A DNA stretch of 64,000 nucleotides from Hamiltosporidium tvaerminnensis (lineage: Eukaryota > Microsporidia > Dubosqiidae), in contig CM061249.1 of assembly GCA_022605425.2 (NCBI GenBank), forward strand, positions 1 to 64,000, in the 5' to 3' direction. Made by a program: the position numbers and the translations under genes. Positions 1-9,809 of this stretch are shown piece after piece. Position 1 is the first letter of the stretch; each line of letters opens with the position of its first letter. The notes below the pieces were generated by a model, which did not search any database, had not been told where the DNA came from, and was given only the letters and a program-made list of their open reading frames with translations.

Positions 1-497
1 ACCCTAACCCTAACCCTAACCCTAACCCTAACCCTAACCCTAACCCTAACCCTAACCCTAACCCTAACCTCTAACCCTAACCCTAACCCTAACCCTAACC
101 CTAACCCTAACCCTAACCCTAACCCTAACCCTAACCCTAACCCTAACCCTAACCCTAACCCTAACCCTAACCCTAACCCTAACCCTAACCCTAACCCTAA
201 CCCTAACCCTAACCCTAACCCTAACCCTAACCCTAACCCTAACCCTAACCCTAACCCTAACCCTAACCCTAACCCTAACCCTAACCCTAACCCTAACCCT
301 AACCCTAACCCTAACCCTAACCCTAACCCTAACCCTAACCCTAACCCTAACCCTAACCCTAACCCTAACCCTAACCCTAACCCTAACCCTAACCCTAACC
401 CTAACCCTAACCCTAACCCTAACCCTAACCCTAACCCTAACCCTAACCCTAACCCTAACCCTAACCCTAACCCTAACCTAACCCTAACCCTAACCCC
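1..497. repeat. Terminal telomere repeat array, (CCCTAA)n
   Basis: About 80 head-to-tail CCCTAA hexamers run from the first base to a sharp end at ...CCCTAACCCCG. The C-rich strand reads 5' to 3' into the chromosome, so this is a left chromosome end and the TTAGGG strand would form the 3' overhang. Two variant units are visible: CCTCTAA near 66-74 and a 5-mer CCTAA near 475-480. The array is otherwise homogeneous, as expected of telomerase-made DNA. TTAGGG is shared by animals, many fungi and other eukaryotes, so it does not identify the organism. Confidence 0.98.
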
Positions 498-3400
498 GAT
501 AATACTCTTTAGTTATGTTTAACAATAAAATTTTTCTTTATAATCATTTATTACAGCTATCCAAATTTTTTTGTTTAAAGCTCTAAATAATCTTATTGGC
601 TATTCTAAAATAATGAAGGATAAATAAAATAATATAGACGATCCTTGAAACCTATATTGATAAATCAAATATTCCAAAATAAAACTATTATTTCAATAGC
701 TTAAAAAACTGGTGTTGTTTGAGTTTCTTTCTATAAATTTTTATCGATTATTTTTTTATAGAGTTTTCAATATACAATATGAAGAAATTGTTTGAAAATC
801 AAGAAAAGACACATTGTTTTATATAAGTTAGAATCTTTTTTTAAATACATTATGATCATTAGACGATTTTATAATTAGGTTCAATCCGAAATCATGTATA
901 TTTTATGCAAGTTTTTTTACCGACTAAATCGTATTTTTTTTGAAAAATTTTCTATATAGTGTAGCTAGCAGAGTAAAATTCGAAAAATATTCAAAGCGAT
1001 GAAATATATTATTTGAAAATACTTTCCAACTCACGAATAATTTTAAAATATGTTAGTAAAATATTTTGCATGTACCTAAGCTATGTTCCTGTAATTTTAG
1101 CGTGATAATTTTTTTTCATATCTATGATTTTCAATAGTCGTTATATAATGAAAAAATTATGTAAAAATTTAAATTCAAGAAAAATATTCAATATGTAAAG
1201 AACATTGCAAATACCGCAGTTGGCTGTAAATAATGTACTATGCTTATAAGTTTACATTTTGTTTTTTTTCTTCTAAGCTCTACTCTCAAATAGCTCTAAA
1301 ATTTTTACTACAGTTGAATAAATATAAGCAAAATAGAGACCAGACACATAAAAGTGGAAAAGGAATATAAGAAGCAATTTATAAGCAGTATTTAATAAAA
1401 CATAAAAAATTACAAATCCAAATCAGATAATAGGCCTTAAAAGCTCTGAGAATATAAAGTTTTTCTAAATTTATGTAGCGAAAACTTAATTAAACAAGCA
1501 AAATACACCGGAATATTGCCTAAGATAATTACATTTGAAATTTATATGATTTAAAAATAATTAAAAAGAATCTAGCTTAAAGAATAGATTATGATTAATG
1601 AAGATTTGAAATAAAATATCCCAAATATTTAAAACGCTTTGTGGCAATACAACTATTTTTTCTAAAATTCTTTTTTTTCGAAAAAACAGAAGGTGCTTTA
1701 GATATATTTAATGTTCGAATGCGTACTTATATCTTGACCTTTTTTTACTGAAGAAAAACGCTGGTTTGTACTCAGTGGAAATAAAAGAATCCTTTGGGAG
1801 GTCTTTCTGCTTTAAATTTGTTATAAAATTTGAATTAGTAGCTTTTTAGCATAAAATGTCTTATGGATATAAAAGATTTCTAAAGTTGTTATATTCATTC
1901 TGCAAACAAGATAAGGATCGTCAAAAAGCGATTTTAAACAAATTATTTGATATGCTGAAGTTAACCCTGGCAAATCATTTTTGTTATCATATCTGCATTC
2001 AATAAGGCCTGGTGTAAGAAATACATTTAAAAAGCCAAAGAAAACATATAAAAAAATAAATGTTACTATTCAGGTTTCTTTAAGACAAATTACATATTGA
2101 TTACGTTTTTAGAATAGAAAATATCCCCGAGCGTCTAAACGCTTGAATACAATATATTATTATAATTTGAAAGCAAAGTAAAAAGTACATAAAGTTTTTT
2201 ATATCTAAAAGTTCAAATTCAAAAAGTTTTTAGTACTCTGTCGGAAGTATTTTATTTGCAAATAAATATAATTCCGTAATGAAATATTTTTTATGGTACA
2301 AAATTATTCTTTTCTAAGCTTCATATGTATTAAATTTTCAAGTCTATAATTAAAGAAAGTTTTATTCTTCTACTTTTTAACAGAAATTCATAGTATTCTT
2401 ATATTTAAATTCTTCTCAGGATATCTCTATGTTCCAGTTGATTTTAGACTTATGATGCAAATCGTTCAGATGTATCGATCTTAATCTGGGTATGTTATGT
2501 CTAGAAGTTTTTTATTAAAATAGGGCCATATTTAATTTAAAAATTATTTCAAAATTTATTCAAAAAGCAAAAAAGCAAGTTTTGTGAATATTTTAAAGTT
2601 TAAAAGGCTTAATTGAATTACTTGGCCTACCTAAAGAACAGTATTATCATTTTAATCGTGGTAAATGTATTTGTTGTATATGATGTTGTCTATTGTAGCG
2701 TGACATATTCTAATCTTCTTATTCATATTATGATGAATTCGTAAATAATTTTATATATGATCTATATTTTACAAAAAAAATAGATCAACTCAAATATTTT
2801 TTTAAAAATTACAAAAGAAAGATTAAATCTTGCAATTAGAAGTTAGGGGCTCTAGTTTACCAATTTAAAGTATAACATTCAATAAAATATCAAAAACACA
2901 CTTTTATAAGTCATCGTGTAAATATTTTTTTTATATTCGTTTTTATTTTGTTACCTGCAAAACCTGAATTAGCCTATATATTCATGCTGACTCGTTTAAT
3001 TTTTCTTGCAAACCTTGATAGAATGTTGTCTAATAAAAAAAATTCATACTATAAGAGCAAAGAACAGTTAGAATTACAATTTCTGAAAAAATAGAAAAAA
3101 ATTACAATGAACATGAGTATTACAGTTATCGTTTAAATATTTATTCAAATAAAAAATTTTTTCGCAAGAAAAACTTCTACCTTGTTTCAAATAAATTGTC
3201 TCAATTAAATTGCAGTATGGTTTTTCGAATCTAGAACTGGTCTGTATCAGGAAATAAAATTTGCCTTTGAAGGAAAATATAATGTACATGCAAACACAGC
3301 GCTCAAATAGAATTGCGTGCAATATTTTTGAAAATCTTTAAAGGGAATTCAATACCATCTGCACCCTAACTCCTGATCGATCACATCAAATTACCCGCAT

Positions 3401-5150
3401 CCTGTAATATTCGTTACGAAAAATCTTTTTTTATCATGTTCATTTTAAATCTATAATCTTTATATATTTTCTAATATCTGTATTGGCTCTTTCTTTTCCG
3501 TAAGCTTTTCACATGTGTATATATAGTAAGAGCCGATTGCATTTGATATATTTTCTTTTCGATAAAAAAACAACTGCATTTGATAGAAAGAAAGTAAAAA
3601 AAATTTGCAAAAATAATTTGTTTCATTTATTGACTCTTTTTAAATTTATGTTTTCAAATATTTCATTCTTTTATTGTCTAAAACTTGTGTGTAATGAAGT
3701 AAAATAAACATACATCCATTCTGGTCGGAATTATGATCAGCAACAAAGCTTAAATGTTTTTCTTCCGATCTTCCTAACTCCATAAGATAAATAAGAATAT
3801 GGATATATTTTATGGATTAAGAATAGTACAGAATTGTTTTTTTTATTTTAAAATTTGTTAATCCTAAAAGTTGCTAAAATTCTTTTTAATGAAAAGAAAT
3901 GATTGGATTGTGATGAATTTCTTATATTCAGAATGTTTGGCTCTATAAATAAAGTCTCAAATATTTTTATCTATAGGCTTTTCAATTTTTGTTTTTTCTA
4001 TATTTTTCTAGGGGGGATTATTTTTTTAATTTTAAATAGAACAAAAGAATTTGGTTCTACTGATAAAACATATGGCGTGGCAAAAAACGATTTATTTAAG
4101 GTCAGTAAATAAAAGATCCATTCATATCGAAAATATAACAGCGGGGTAAATTTATACTGCTTTCATAATGAAGAGTGAAATTTCATGTTTTTAACTCCTG
4201 ATTCTAATTTATAAAATCAATATCTTTTTATTTGGGATTCTAAAACCAGCATTAAATTCACATTAAACAAACACTATTTAAATTACTCCTGTATTAAATT
4301 TTTTACGTAGGTTCTTTAACATGTAAATTTGTGCAAAATGATTTCCTTACACCTGCTTAAATCAATTAAAAGACGTAATTTATTTTTCCTTTCACAATTT
4401 CTTTATTTTAAATTATATTACAGATTTTCGAGACATCTTATATTTAATAGTGACTCTAAAAAGCATATTTTTTATATATTTTTTTCGAATAAAAATAGTA
4501 CGGAAATTTCTTAAATTAATATTAATCGATCTTGAAAATATAATCCAAGAATTAAAACTAAATAATAATTTTTCTGATTATAATAATAAATAAGATGTAT
4601 ATAAATGTCAAATTACTAATTTTACCATATATGTAATTTTTGGATGACTATAATACATTTTATTTTCATCTATATACATGGTTCTTAAATCAAAGGATCT
4701 TTTATATTAAATTTTTTATTTTTAACAAATACTTTTCAATCTTGAAGTAAATTTCAGAATATGGAAAGTAATAACGCCGAATTATATAAATTCGTAAAAA
4801 AAATAAAAGATTCGGCAAAAAAGGGGAATTATAAAAAGCGAAAAAAAAACTGTTTGCTTTTAATATACATGTTTCAAAACTGCTAAATTGGTCGAAATTC
4901 GATGAATTAGATTTTTTTACAAAGTAAAAGGTAATTTATAGAAAGCGTGAACAGTATAAATATAAAACTTATATATAAATTGAAGTTGACACACAAATTT
5001 TTGATTGAAGTAAAAAACATTTACTTTGGTATACTTAGAATTTCCTTTGAGCCAATTCAAAATAATTTTTAGAAAATTAAGCTAAAAAGCATTTATGCTA
5101 CATATAATTATAGATAATCTAGAAATATTATAAAAAAATAATTTAAGAAT
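498..5150. other. Gene-free A+T-rich subtelomeric spacer
   Basis: Long A and T runs, with no ORF over about 80 codons and none with a recognisable domain. The ORFs at 3074-3322 (minus), 3513-3707, 3903-4112 and 4329-4514 are low-complexity Phe/Lys/Ile/Asn chance frames. A short non-terminal CCCTAAC occurs at about 3,364. Three weak satellite-like units lie at 0.7-1.2 kb. Nothing else is recognised here. Confidence 0.6.
715..1180. repeat. Telomere-proximal remnants of the ~187-bp satellite (about 3 units)
   Basis: Three diverged segments resemble the anchor of the satellite found at 9.8, 41.3 and 51.4 kb: a T-rich stretch, then a TATAG/TATATG-like core, then GAAA-rich sequence. Cores lie near 770 (ATACAATATGAAGAAA), 950 (CTATATAGTGTAGC) and 1,140 (GTCGTTATATAATGAAAA). 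The spacing of about 180-190 bp matches the arrays. Similarity of individual units is weak, so this rests mainly on spacing plus the core. Confidence 0.4.
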
Positions 5151-5159
5151 TAGAATAAT

Positions 5160-5407
5160 ACTCACAACACGAGAACATTGGTGGTGAAAATTTAAAGCTC
5201 AATTTACTGGGATATTAAACGTAATTCCCAGATGTTAAAGTTCTGGAAGATAATTTTCTATCCACTCTTCTCTATCTCTACATTACCGAAGATGAGAAAA
5301 GGGGTATGAATTATATAGTTCTAGAAATTTCTAAAACGCTTAAATTGTAGTTTATAAAATTTCTAGAAATTCGGTAATTATTTAAACGAAAATTTTTCTT
5401 TCCCATC
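5160..5407 (+). promoter_or_regulatory. 5' UTR / probable internal promoter region of the LINE
   Basis: The stretch before ORF1 is less A+T-rich than the DNA upstream and carries two near-identical palindromic segments built on TTCTAGAAATT, at about 5,320 and 5,360. Non-LTR elements usually carry an internal promoter in the 5' UTR, so these are candidate control sites. No TATA-like or initiator element can be assigned with confidence. The tract CTTTCCC lies just before the ORF1 ATG. Confidence 0.4.
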
Positions 5408-6463
5408 ATGGCTATTTCAAACTTTTACAGCTCAAATAGAATTCTTAGAAAACGAGGAAGACCACGGCTAGTGGTTAAGATACGAGAGCCAAATGAAGAA
5501 ACTGTACCAACGAGACCAAAAGTACCCATAAAGATACCTACAATATGCTGTGTTTGTAAGAAGCCGATTTCTGCTCCACTTACTAAATTTGAAAAAGGAG
5601 AAAGAGCCCAATGGTATTGCGAGGAATGCAAAAACGCAATAATAAAAGAGGGTCCTAAACGTATAAATACGTATGGAGAACTGAATAAAAAGCAAAAAAA
5701 TGAGACAGTTGGACTTCAAAAGGCATTAAATCAACTAATAGAAACAAAAACGAAATCTATCTACGATGAATCTTATCGTCAATCTATGCTAAGAATTGAG
5801 AAGGAGATAAACAAGCTGAAAGTATTAAATAATATTGTGCACAAGAAAATCCCAATAGCCATGAACGTAAATGAAACTAAAGTGCATATTAAAGATCATA
5901 AACCGAAAACTGTAGACAAACCAAGACAACATCCTACAAACCATAGGCCGTTCTCTAAACTTTCACATGAACAAATATTACAAGTACTGGATGGGAAATC
6001 CCCATTCACACCGTCAAGATACATTTTTATTTACATTAACAATATTAAAGTCAATAAAATAAAATTCTACAAACTTGCGATAGAGTCTCTATCCGAAGGA
6101 ACAGGTCGATATATTATCAACATGGATTTCATAAACGATGAAACTGCTGAAATTATCTGCCGAGAAGACAAAAAAGAAATAATAAACGAAGCATTTATCA
6201 AACTTTCTAGTAATTCATTAAGTAGATCACCAGAAATTGACGATAATGGAACTTTACACATCTGCATGCTTTTTGAAAGAATGAGAAAGATAATCAACAG
6301 AAGTACAAACACAAATTTAAAACTAAGACAATTAGCAGTAAGTATTCTATATACAAAGAGATCTGAACTGCTCGACGTGTTAAAAAGTGTTAACATTGAG
6401 GCCAACGATGTTAATATGGAACCACGATCGGGATCTCTCAGTGATAACCATATAAATGGTTAG
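5408..6463 (+). CDS. LINE ORF1: AT-hook / Cys-pair finger nucleic-acid-binding protein
   Basis: A 351-residue basic protein in the ORF1 position, expected to bind element RNA and help carry it to the nucleus. An AT-hook-like core (KRGRPR, residues 15-20) would suit minor-groove binding of A+T-rich DNA. Residues 47-74 hold two Cys pairs (C47-x2-C50 and C71-x2-C74), forming a probable zinc ribbon. Residues 120-142 are charged and helical, possibly a short coiled coil. The C-terminal half (about 203-265) alternates strand-like and helix-like segments and could be an RRM-type fold; this is inference. There is no gag-type CCHC knuckle. The ATG at 5,408 is the first in frame and sits just after a CTTTCCC tract. 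The stop TAG at 6,461-6,463 overlaps the ORF2 start. Assignment rests mainly on position and nucleic-acid-binding motifs. Confidence 0.82.
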   Translation: MAISNFYSSNRILRKRGRPRLVVKIREPNEETVPTRPKVPIKIPTICCVCKKPISAPLTKFEKGERAQWYCEECKNAIIKEGPKRINTYGELNKKQKNETVGLQKALNQLIETKTKSIYDESYRQSMLRIEKEINKLKVLNNIVHKKIPIAMNVNETKVHIKDHKPKTVDKPRQHPTNHRPFSKLSHEQILQVLDGKSPFTPSRYIFIYINNIKVNKIKFYKLAIESLSEGTGRYIINMDFINDETAEIICREDKKEIINEAFIKLSSNSLSRSPEIDDNGTLHICMLFERMRKIINRSTNTNLKLRQLAVSILYTKRSELLDVLKSVNIEANDVNMEPRSGSLSDNHING

Positions 6464-9200
6464 AAAAACTGGATTTATAAACGTGGGCGGTTTATCAAAC
6501 TTGAAAATAGAAAAAATAAATGAAATTCTTATAAAACACAAACCCGATATACTATGCATTGCTGAGACATGGAGGAATAATATTTTTCCGCTACACAATG
6601 ATTATAGAATAGTGGCCGTTAAATCAGCCATAGAGGTTACGAACAGATACGCAAAAAAGGAGGGAATGATAATTATATCTAAAAAACATATAGAAGTAAG
6701 AAAACTTGAAAACATTACGACGGCAGGCCTCTGCATTAAACACGATCAGACAATACTGGTCTTTATTTATAGAGAACATTCAAGCTCTGAAGAAAAAATA
6801 TTAAACGAAGAACTTAGTTCATACACAGATGCAAATATTATCTGCATTGGCGATTATAACTTGGAACAAAGAGCAAATCTAGAACAAGACGTGCTGAATA
6901 ACCATGCTAAGTACGGCTTAGCAGAGGTAAACTTGCACACGAAAACTTTTATACATAACGAAAAAAGCTCTACCCCAGATAAAGTTTTCGCCAATTGCCC
7001 AGTCATTACGGATATAAAAACTATAGAAAACATAAATCATAAGCTAATAGTAGCACTTCTTCCAAAGGCACAGAAATGTGAGCCTCCTAAATACAAAATA
7101 AACTTGATTAAAAATTCTGATATAAGAAATATGATAACAAAGAAAATAGAACAATATACGGAAAGGTCTATAAATATCTTAAAATTTCTAAACGTTAACA
7201 ATAAATGCTTACTACTACATTCCATACTTATCAAGAGTATGCGAAGAATTGAACGTCGAGAAAGACTTCATGACCGTTCAAATCCTATTATTCAACATGT
7301 AAGAAAGCTGCGCGATAAAGCAAGGAAAACAAATGCGAAAGAATATGATGAACTTAGACGCGAGGTAAAAAAGCTTGCTAAACGATTTGATAACTCAAGC
7401 CTACCACGAACAAACTTAAGATACACAAGCTTACAAGCTTCTGAATTGGAAAAGGTTATCTTATTCAATGGCAAGACTGAACGAAAGCATACTAAAAATA
7501 TAAGAGAATTACTAGATAGTTTTATCTTAGACGGAAATATAAAAGAAACAGAGAAAACTATAAAAGAAATTAAAAATTTCTACGGAAAAACCAATATGAA
7601 ACACAATTACAACCAACAAGACATGATTACAAGCTTCACACTGGCAGAAGTTTCTGCTATGATTAAAAATCTGAAATCGGGAAAGTCGGGTGGGATTACA
7701 GGAATCAGAAATGAATTTCTTAAAATATGCCCAGAAAACTTTATAAATGAACTTACGAATCTATATAATGCAATATTAGATACACAACAAATCCCCGACT
7801 CTTGGAAAAGGCATAAAATCAAGCCCATTCCGAAGGATAAAGATAATTTCAGACCAATCGCCTTAATTGAACAAACGAGAAAGCTTTTTGAGAAGCTTTT
7901 ATTGACAAAGATAGACATAAAGTTGCATAGACAGCAAACAGGTTTCAGAGCAAAACATTCCACTATTAATCACGCACTTGCATTAGATACAATTCTAAGA
8001 CACGGAAACGGAAAATATATTTGTGTAACACTAGACATAAAGAAAGCGTATGACAGTGTCTTTAGAAAAAACTTGTATAAGAAACTTCTGAGACAACAAA
8101 ACTTTTCGATCAAAGATACCACATTGATTGCAAACTTGATAGAAAACAACAGCTATACTATATGTCAGAAAAATACTGGTAATATAAAATTTAAAACGGC
8201 TGCCTTGGGTCTACCTCAGGGAAGTATTATCTCTCCTATACTATTTAATATCTTTATAAACGACATTATTTCTTATATTCCGAAAAAATATAGATACCAC
8301 ATTTTCTTATACGCGGATGATATAGTCATCTACTCGACATGCATGGTGGCTCTAAATACCATAATTGACGGACTTTGCAAACATGCGGCACACAATAGAT
8401 ATTTATTTAATCCCAAAAAATGTTTCTATAATGCAACGAAAGATTTGAACATATTTATATATGGAAAGAAAATTGAAAAACAGAACCCGCTTAAATATCT
8501 TGGGTTTTATTTCAATAACCGCTGTGCCGATACAAACGAGACTTTAAAGACCATACGGAAAAAATCTATAAAGGCTGCGGTTATTACAAACAGAGCATTT
8601 AAAAGATCAGAATTTAATTCCTTTCATAACTTACCACAACTAAAGCTACGTGCATATAACATGTACGTTCGTCCACATATAGATTACCACGCTGTACTCT
8701 TAGGATGCAATACAACTTTTAACACTGCGGCAGACCGGATACAAAAAGGTGTTATTAAATTTATGTACAATATATACTACCGAACCCCTTCCAAGATTAT
8801 CTATGCGCTATTCCCGATAGAATCAATTCCCCAGAGAGTTGAAAGACTAAGATATAGTCTTGGCGAGAGAATACTACAAATGAAAAAGACGATAATAAGA
8901 TTTGCCTTTCTTAGACTATTCAGTAAGAACATCAGAAATATCAAGAATAATATTAAAACATTTAGAAAAAAATTTCCTAATATGGACGCCAAAGATAGAT
9001 TCAAGAAACTGAACAAAGAAAATCTTAGGGTTAATTTTACTATTTTCCAAGAAATTGAACTTTTAAAAAAGTATAATTTTCAAAATAGCAACAAAGCCAA
9101 TTTTGAAAGAATAACAAGAATCTTGAGTCCATTTAGAAAAGAACAAGAAATTTCAGAAATTTTAAACTTATTTCAAGTGGCAAATATTGCCCGCCCATAG
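6456..9200 (+). CDS. LINE ORF2: APE-type endonuclease plus reverse transcriptase
   Basis: A 914-residue polyprotein that would nick target DNA and reverse-transcribe element RNA from the nick. The endonuclease occupies about 1-203: AETW (E37), GDYN (D133, N135), TPDKVFAN (D175) and a terminal His in NINHKLI (H195), the place of the usual SDH. A basic, helical linker spans about 225-385. The reverse transcriptase spans about 393-690: N-terminal block with SGKSGG (408-413); PIPKDKDNFRPIAL (457-470); motif A TLDIKKAYD with D527; motif B GLPQGS (585-590); motif C YADD (619-622), with D621 and D622 catalytic; and YLGF (681-684). The C-terminal 220 residues form a basic thumb-like tail with no CCHC finger and no RNase H. 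Length suits a compact APE-type LINE pol. The ATG lies 8 bp inside ORF1 in another frame, so translation probably depends on reinitiation. I cannot fix the clade without a tree. Confidence 0.95.
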   Translation: MVRKTGFINVGGLSNLKIEKINEILIKHKPDILCIAETWRNNIFPLHNDYRIVAVKSAIEVTNRYAKKEGMIIISKKHIEVRKLENITTAGLCIKHDQTILVFIYREHSSSEEKILNEELSSYTDANIICIGDYNLEQRANLEQDVLNNHAKYGLAEVNLHTKTFIHNEKSSTPDKVFANCPVITDIKTIENINHKLIVALLPKAQKCEPPKYKINLIKNSDIRNMITKKIEQYTERSINILKFLNVNNKCLLLHSILIKSMRRIERRERLHDRSNPIIQHVRKLRDKARKTNAKEYDELRREVKKLAKRFDNSSLPRTNLRYTSLQASELEKVILFNGKTERKHTKNIRELLDSFILDGNIKETEKTIKEIKNFYGKTNMKHNYNQQDMITSFTLAEVSAMIKNLKSGKSGGITGIRNEFLKICPENFINELTNLYNAILDTQQIPDSWKRHKIKPIPKDKDNFRPIALIEQTRKLFEKLLLTKIDIKLHRQQTGFRAKHSTINHALALDTILRHGNGKYICVTLDIKKAYDSVFRKNLYKKLLRQQNFSIKDTTLIANLIENNSYTICQKNTGNIKFKTAALGLPQGSIISPILFNIFINDIISYIPKKYRYHIFLYADDIVIYSTCMVALNTIIDGLCKHAAHNRYLFNPKKCFYNATKDLNIFIYGKKIEKQNPLKYLGFYFNNRCADTNETLKTIRKKSIKAAVITNRAFKRSEFNSFHNLPQLKLRAYNMYVRPHIDYHAVLLGCNTTFNTAADRIQKGVIKFMYNIYYRTPSKIIYALFPIESIPQRVERLRYSLGERILQMKKTIIRFAFLRLFSKNIRNIKNNIKTFRKKFPNMDAKDRFKKLNKENLRVNFTIFQEIELLKKYNFQNSNKANFERITRILSPFRKEQEISEILNLFQVANIARP

Positions 9201-9208
9201 TACTACCC

Positions 9209-9230
9209 CACAGCTTTTGGCCAAGTTGTG
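9209..9230 (+). other. LINE 3' UTR stem-loop
   Basis: CACAGCTT pairs with AAGTTGTG, giving 8 bp with one G-T wobble around the loop TTGGCC. It begins 8 bp after the ORF2 stop and ends 20 bp before the A tail. Several LINE families use a 3' stem-loop as the recognition site for their own reverse transcriptase; that role is inferred here from position. Confidence 0.55.
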
Positions 9231-9250
9231 AGAAACGTTAAAGCAAACTT

Positions 9251-9264
9251 AAAAAAAAAAAAAA
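9251..9264 (+). other. LINE poly(A) tail
   Basis: Fourteen uninterrupted A residues follow the 3' UTR and mark the retrotransposon 3' end. The sequence then becomes generic A+T-rich flank. Confidence 0.75.
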
Positions 9265-9556
9265 TAATGAAATAAAATAATAGATATACTCATAATGAAA
9301 AATATTTTATAACGTAAAAACAAAAATAATAAAATAGAAAAGAAAAACCAAAGATATTTTAATTACTTAAACCAAAATGAGTATATCTTATACGTAATAA
9401 CCACTATTTTGAAACTGTGAGAAAAATTAAATATTTTTTATAACAAAAAAAAATATAATAATTTACTTTATTTGAAAACCATGTGAAAATTTTTTAAGCA
9501 ATCGACGGATTCGGAATCATTAGCAAAAAATTGATATTTTTTTATTTTGCTAGAAT
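9265..9556. other. A+T-rich LINE 3' flank with a 12-bp inverted repeat
   Basis: No gene is seen. AGATATACTCAT (about 9,282-9,293) is repeated inverted as ATGAGTATATCT at 9,377-9,388, about 80 bp away, next to the LINE tail. Function is unknown. Confidence 0.4.
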
Positions 9557-9780
9557 ATGAACTTGCAAGAAACCTTCAAAAACATTAAGAAACGTTACGG
9601 CAGGGAGCCCGAAAGGGACATTACTGCCATATTTTTATAATTTAAAAATCACCGGAGTTTTATGAAATATGTTGACTACCCCGGTCAACATATAATTGTA
9701 GTGAGGAGGGGGTGTTGCTCCATTGAGTCTTTCTGGAATTTAAATACATTTTTTGTTTTAAAATTTTCAGTTTGTTAAAT
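9557..9780 (+). other. G+C-richer island with strong hairpins and a broken short frame
   Basis: This island stands out from its surroundings. It has two secondary-structure signals: a perfect 10-bp stem ATATGTTGAC/GTCAACATAT (9,667-9,676 and 9,684-9,693) with loop TACCCCG, and GGCAG/CTGCC (9,599-9,603 and 9,624-9,628) enclosing CCC-GAAA-GGG. On the plus strand an ATG at 9,557 opens a frame of 27 codons with the protein-like stretch KKRYGREPERDITAIF, stops at 9,638, then stays open for about 45 more codons in the same frame. It is absent from block B, whose homology to this area begins about 20-30 bp beyond the island. It may be a decayed exon, a piece carried in with the LINE, or a structured RNA. 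I do not recognise it. Confidence 0.45.
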
Positions 9781-9809
9781 TATTTAAATAAAATCCATTT
9801 TCCCTTCTT

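Larger units (their letters stand above)
5160..9264 (+). mobile_element. Full-length two-ORF non-LTR (LINE) retrotransposon
   Basis: A self-contained LINE with a 5' leader of about 250 bp, ORF1, ORF2 overlapping ORF1 by 8 bp, a short 3' UTR with a stem-loop, and a 14-A tail at 9,251-9,264. Both frames are open and all core catalytic motifs of ORF2 are present, so it looks recently active. The element is visibly richer in G+C than its flanks. Its 5' end faces the telomere and its poly(A) end the chromosome interior. The 5' boundary is inferred from a possible imperfect target-site duplication: AATAATACTCA at 5,154-5,164 and GATATACTCA at 9,283-9,292, sharing ATACTCA. That pair is weak in A+T-rich DNA. 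There is no terminal repeat, RNase H domain or integrase. Confidence 0.9.

Noticed and set aside
878-887. GGTTCAATCC, a match to the tRNA B box
   Set aside because: The flanking bases do not form a T-arm stem, and no A box, anticodon arm or acceptor stem can be built around it.
9590-9700. Self-cleaving ribozyme or SRP RNA in the hairpin island
   Set aside because: The GAAA-capped stem is suggestive, but the hammerhead CUGANGA core, an HDV-like double pseudoknot and the SRP helix 8 consensus are all absent.
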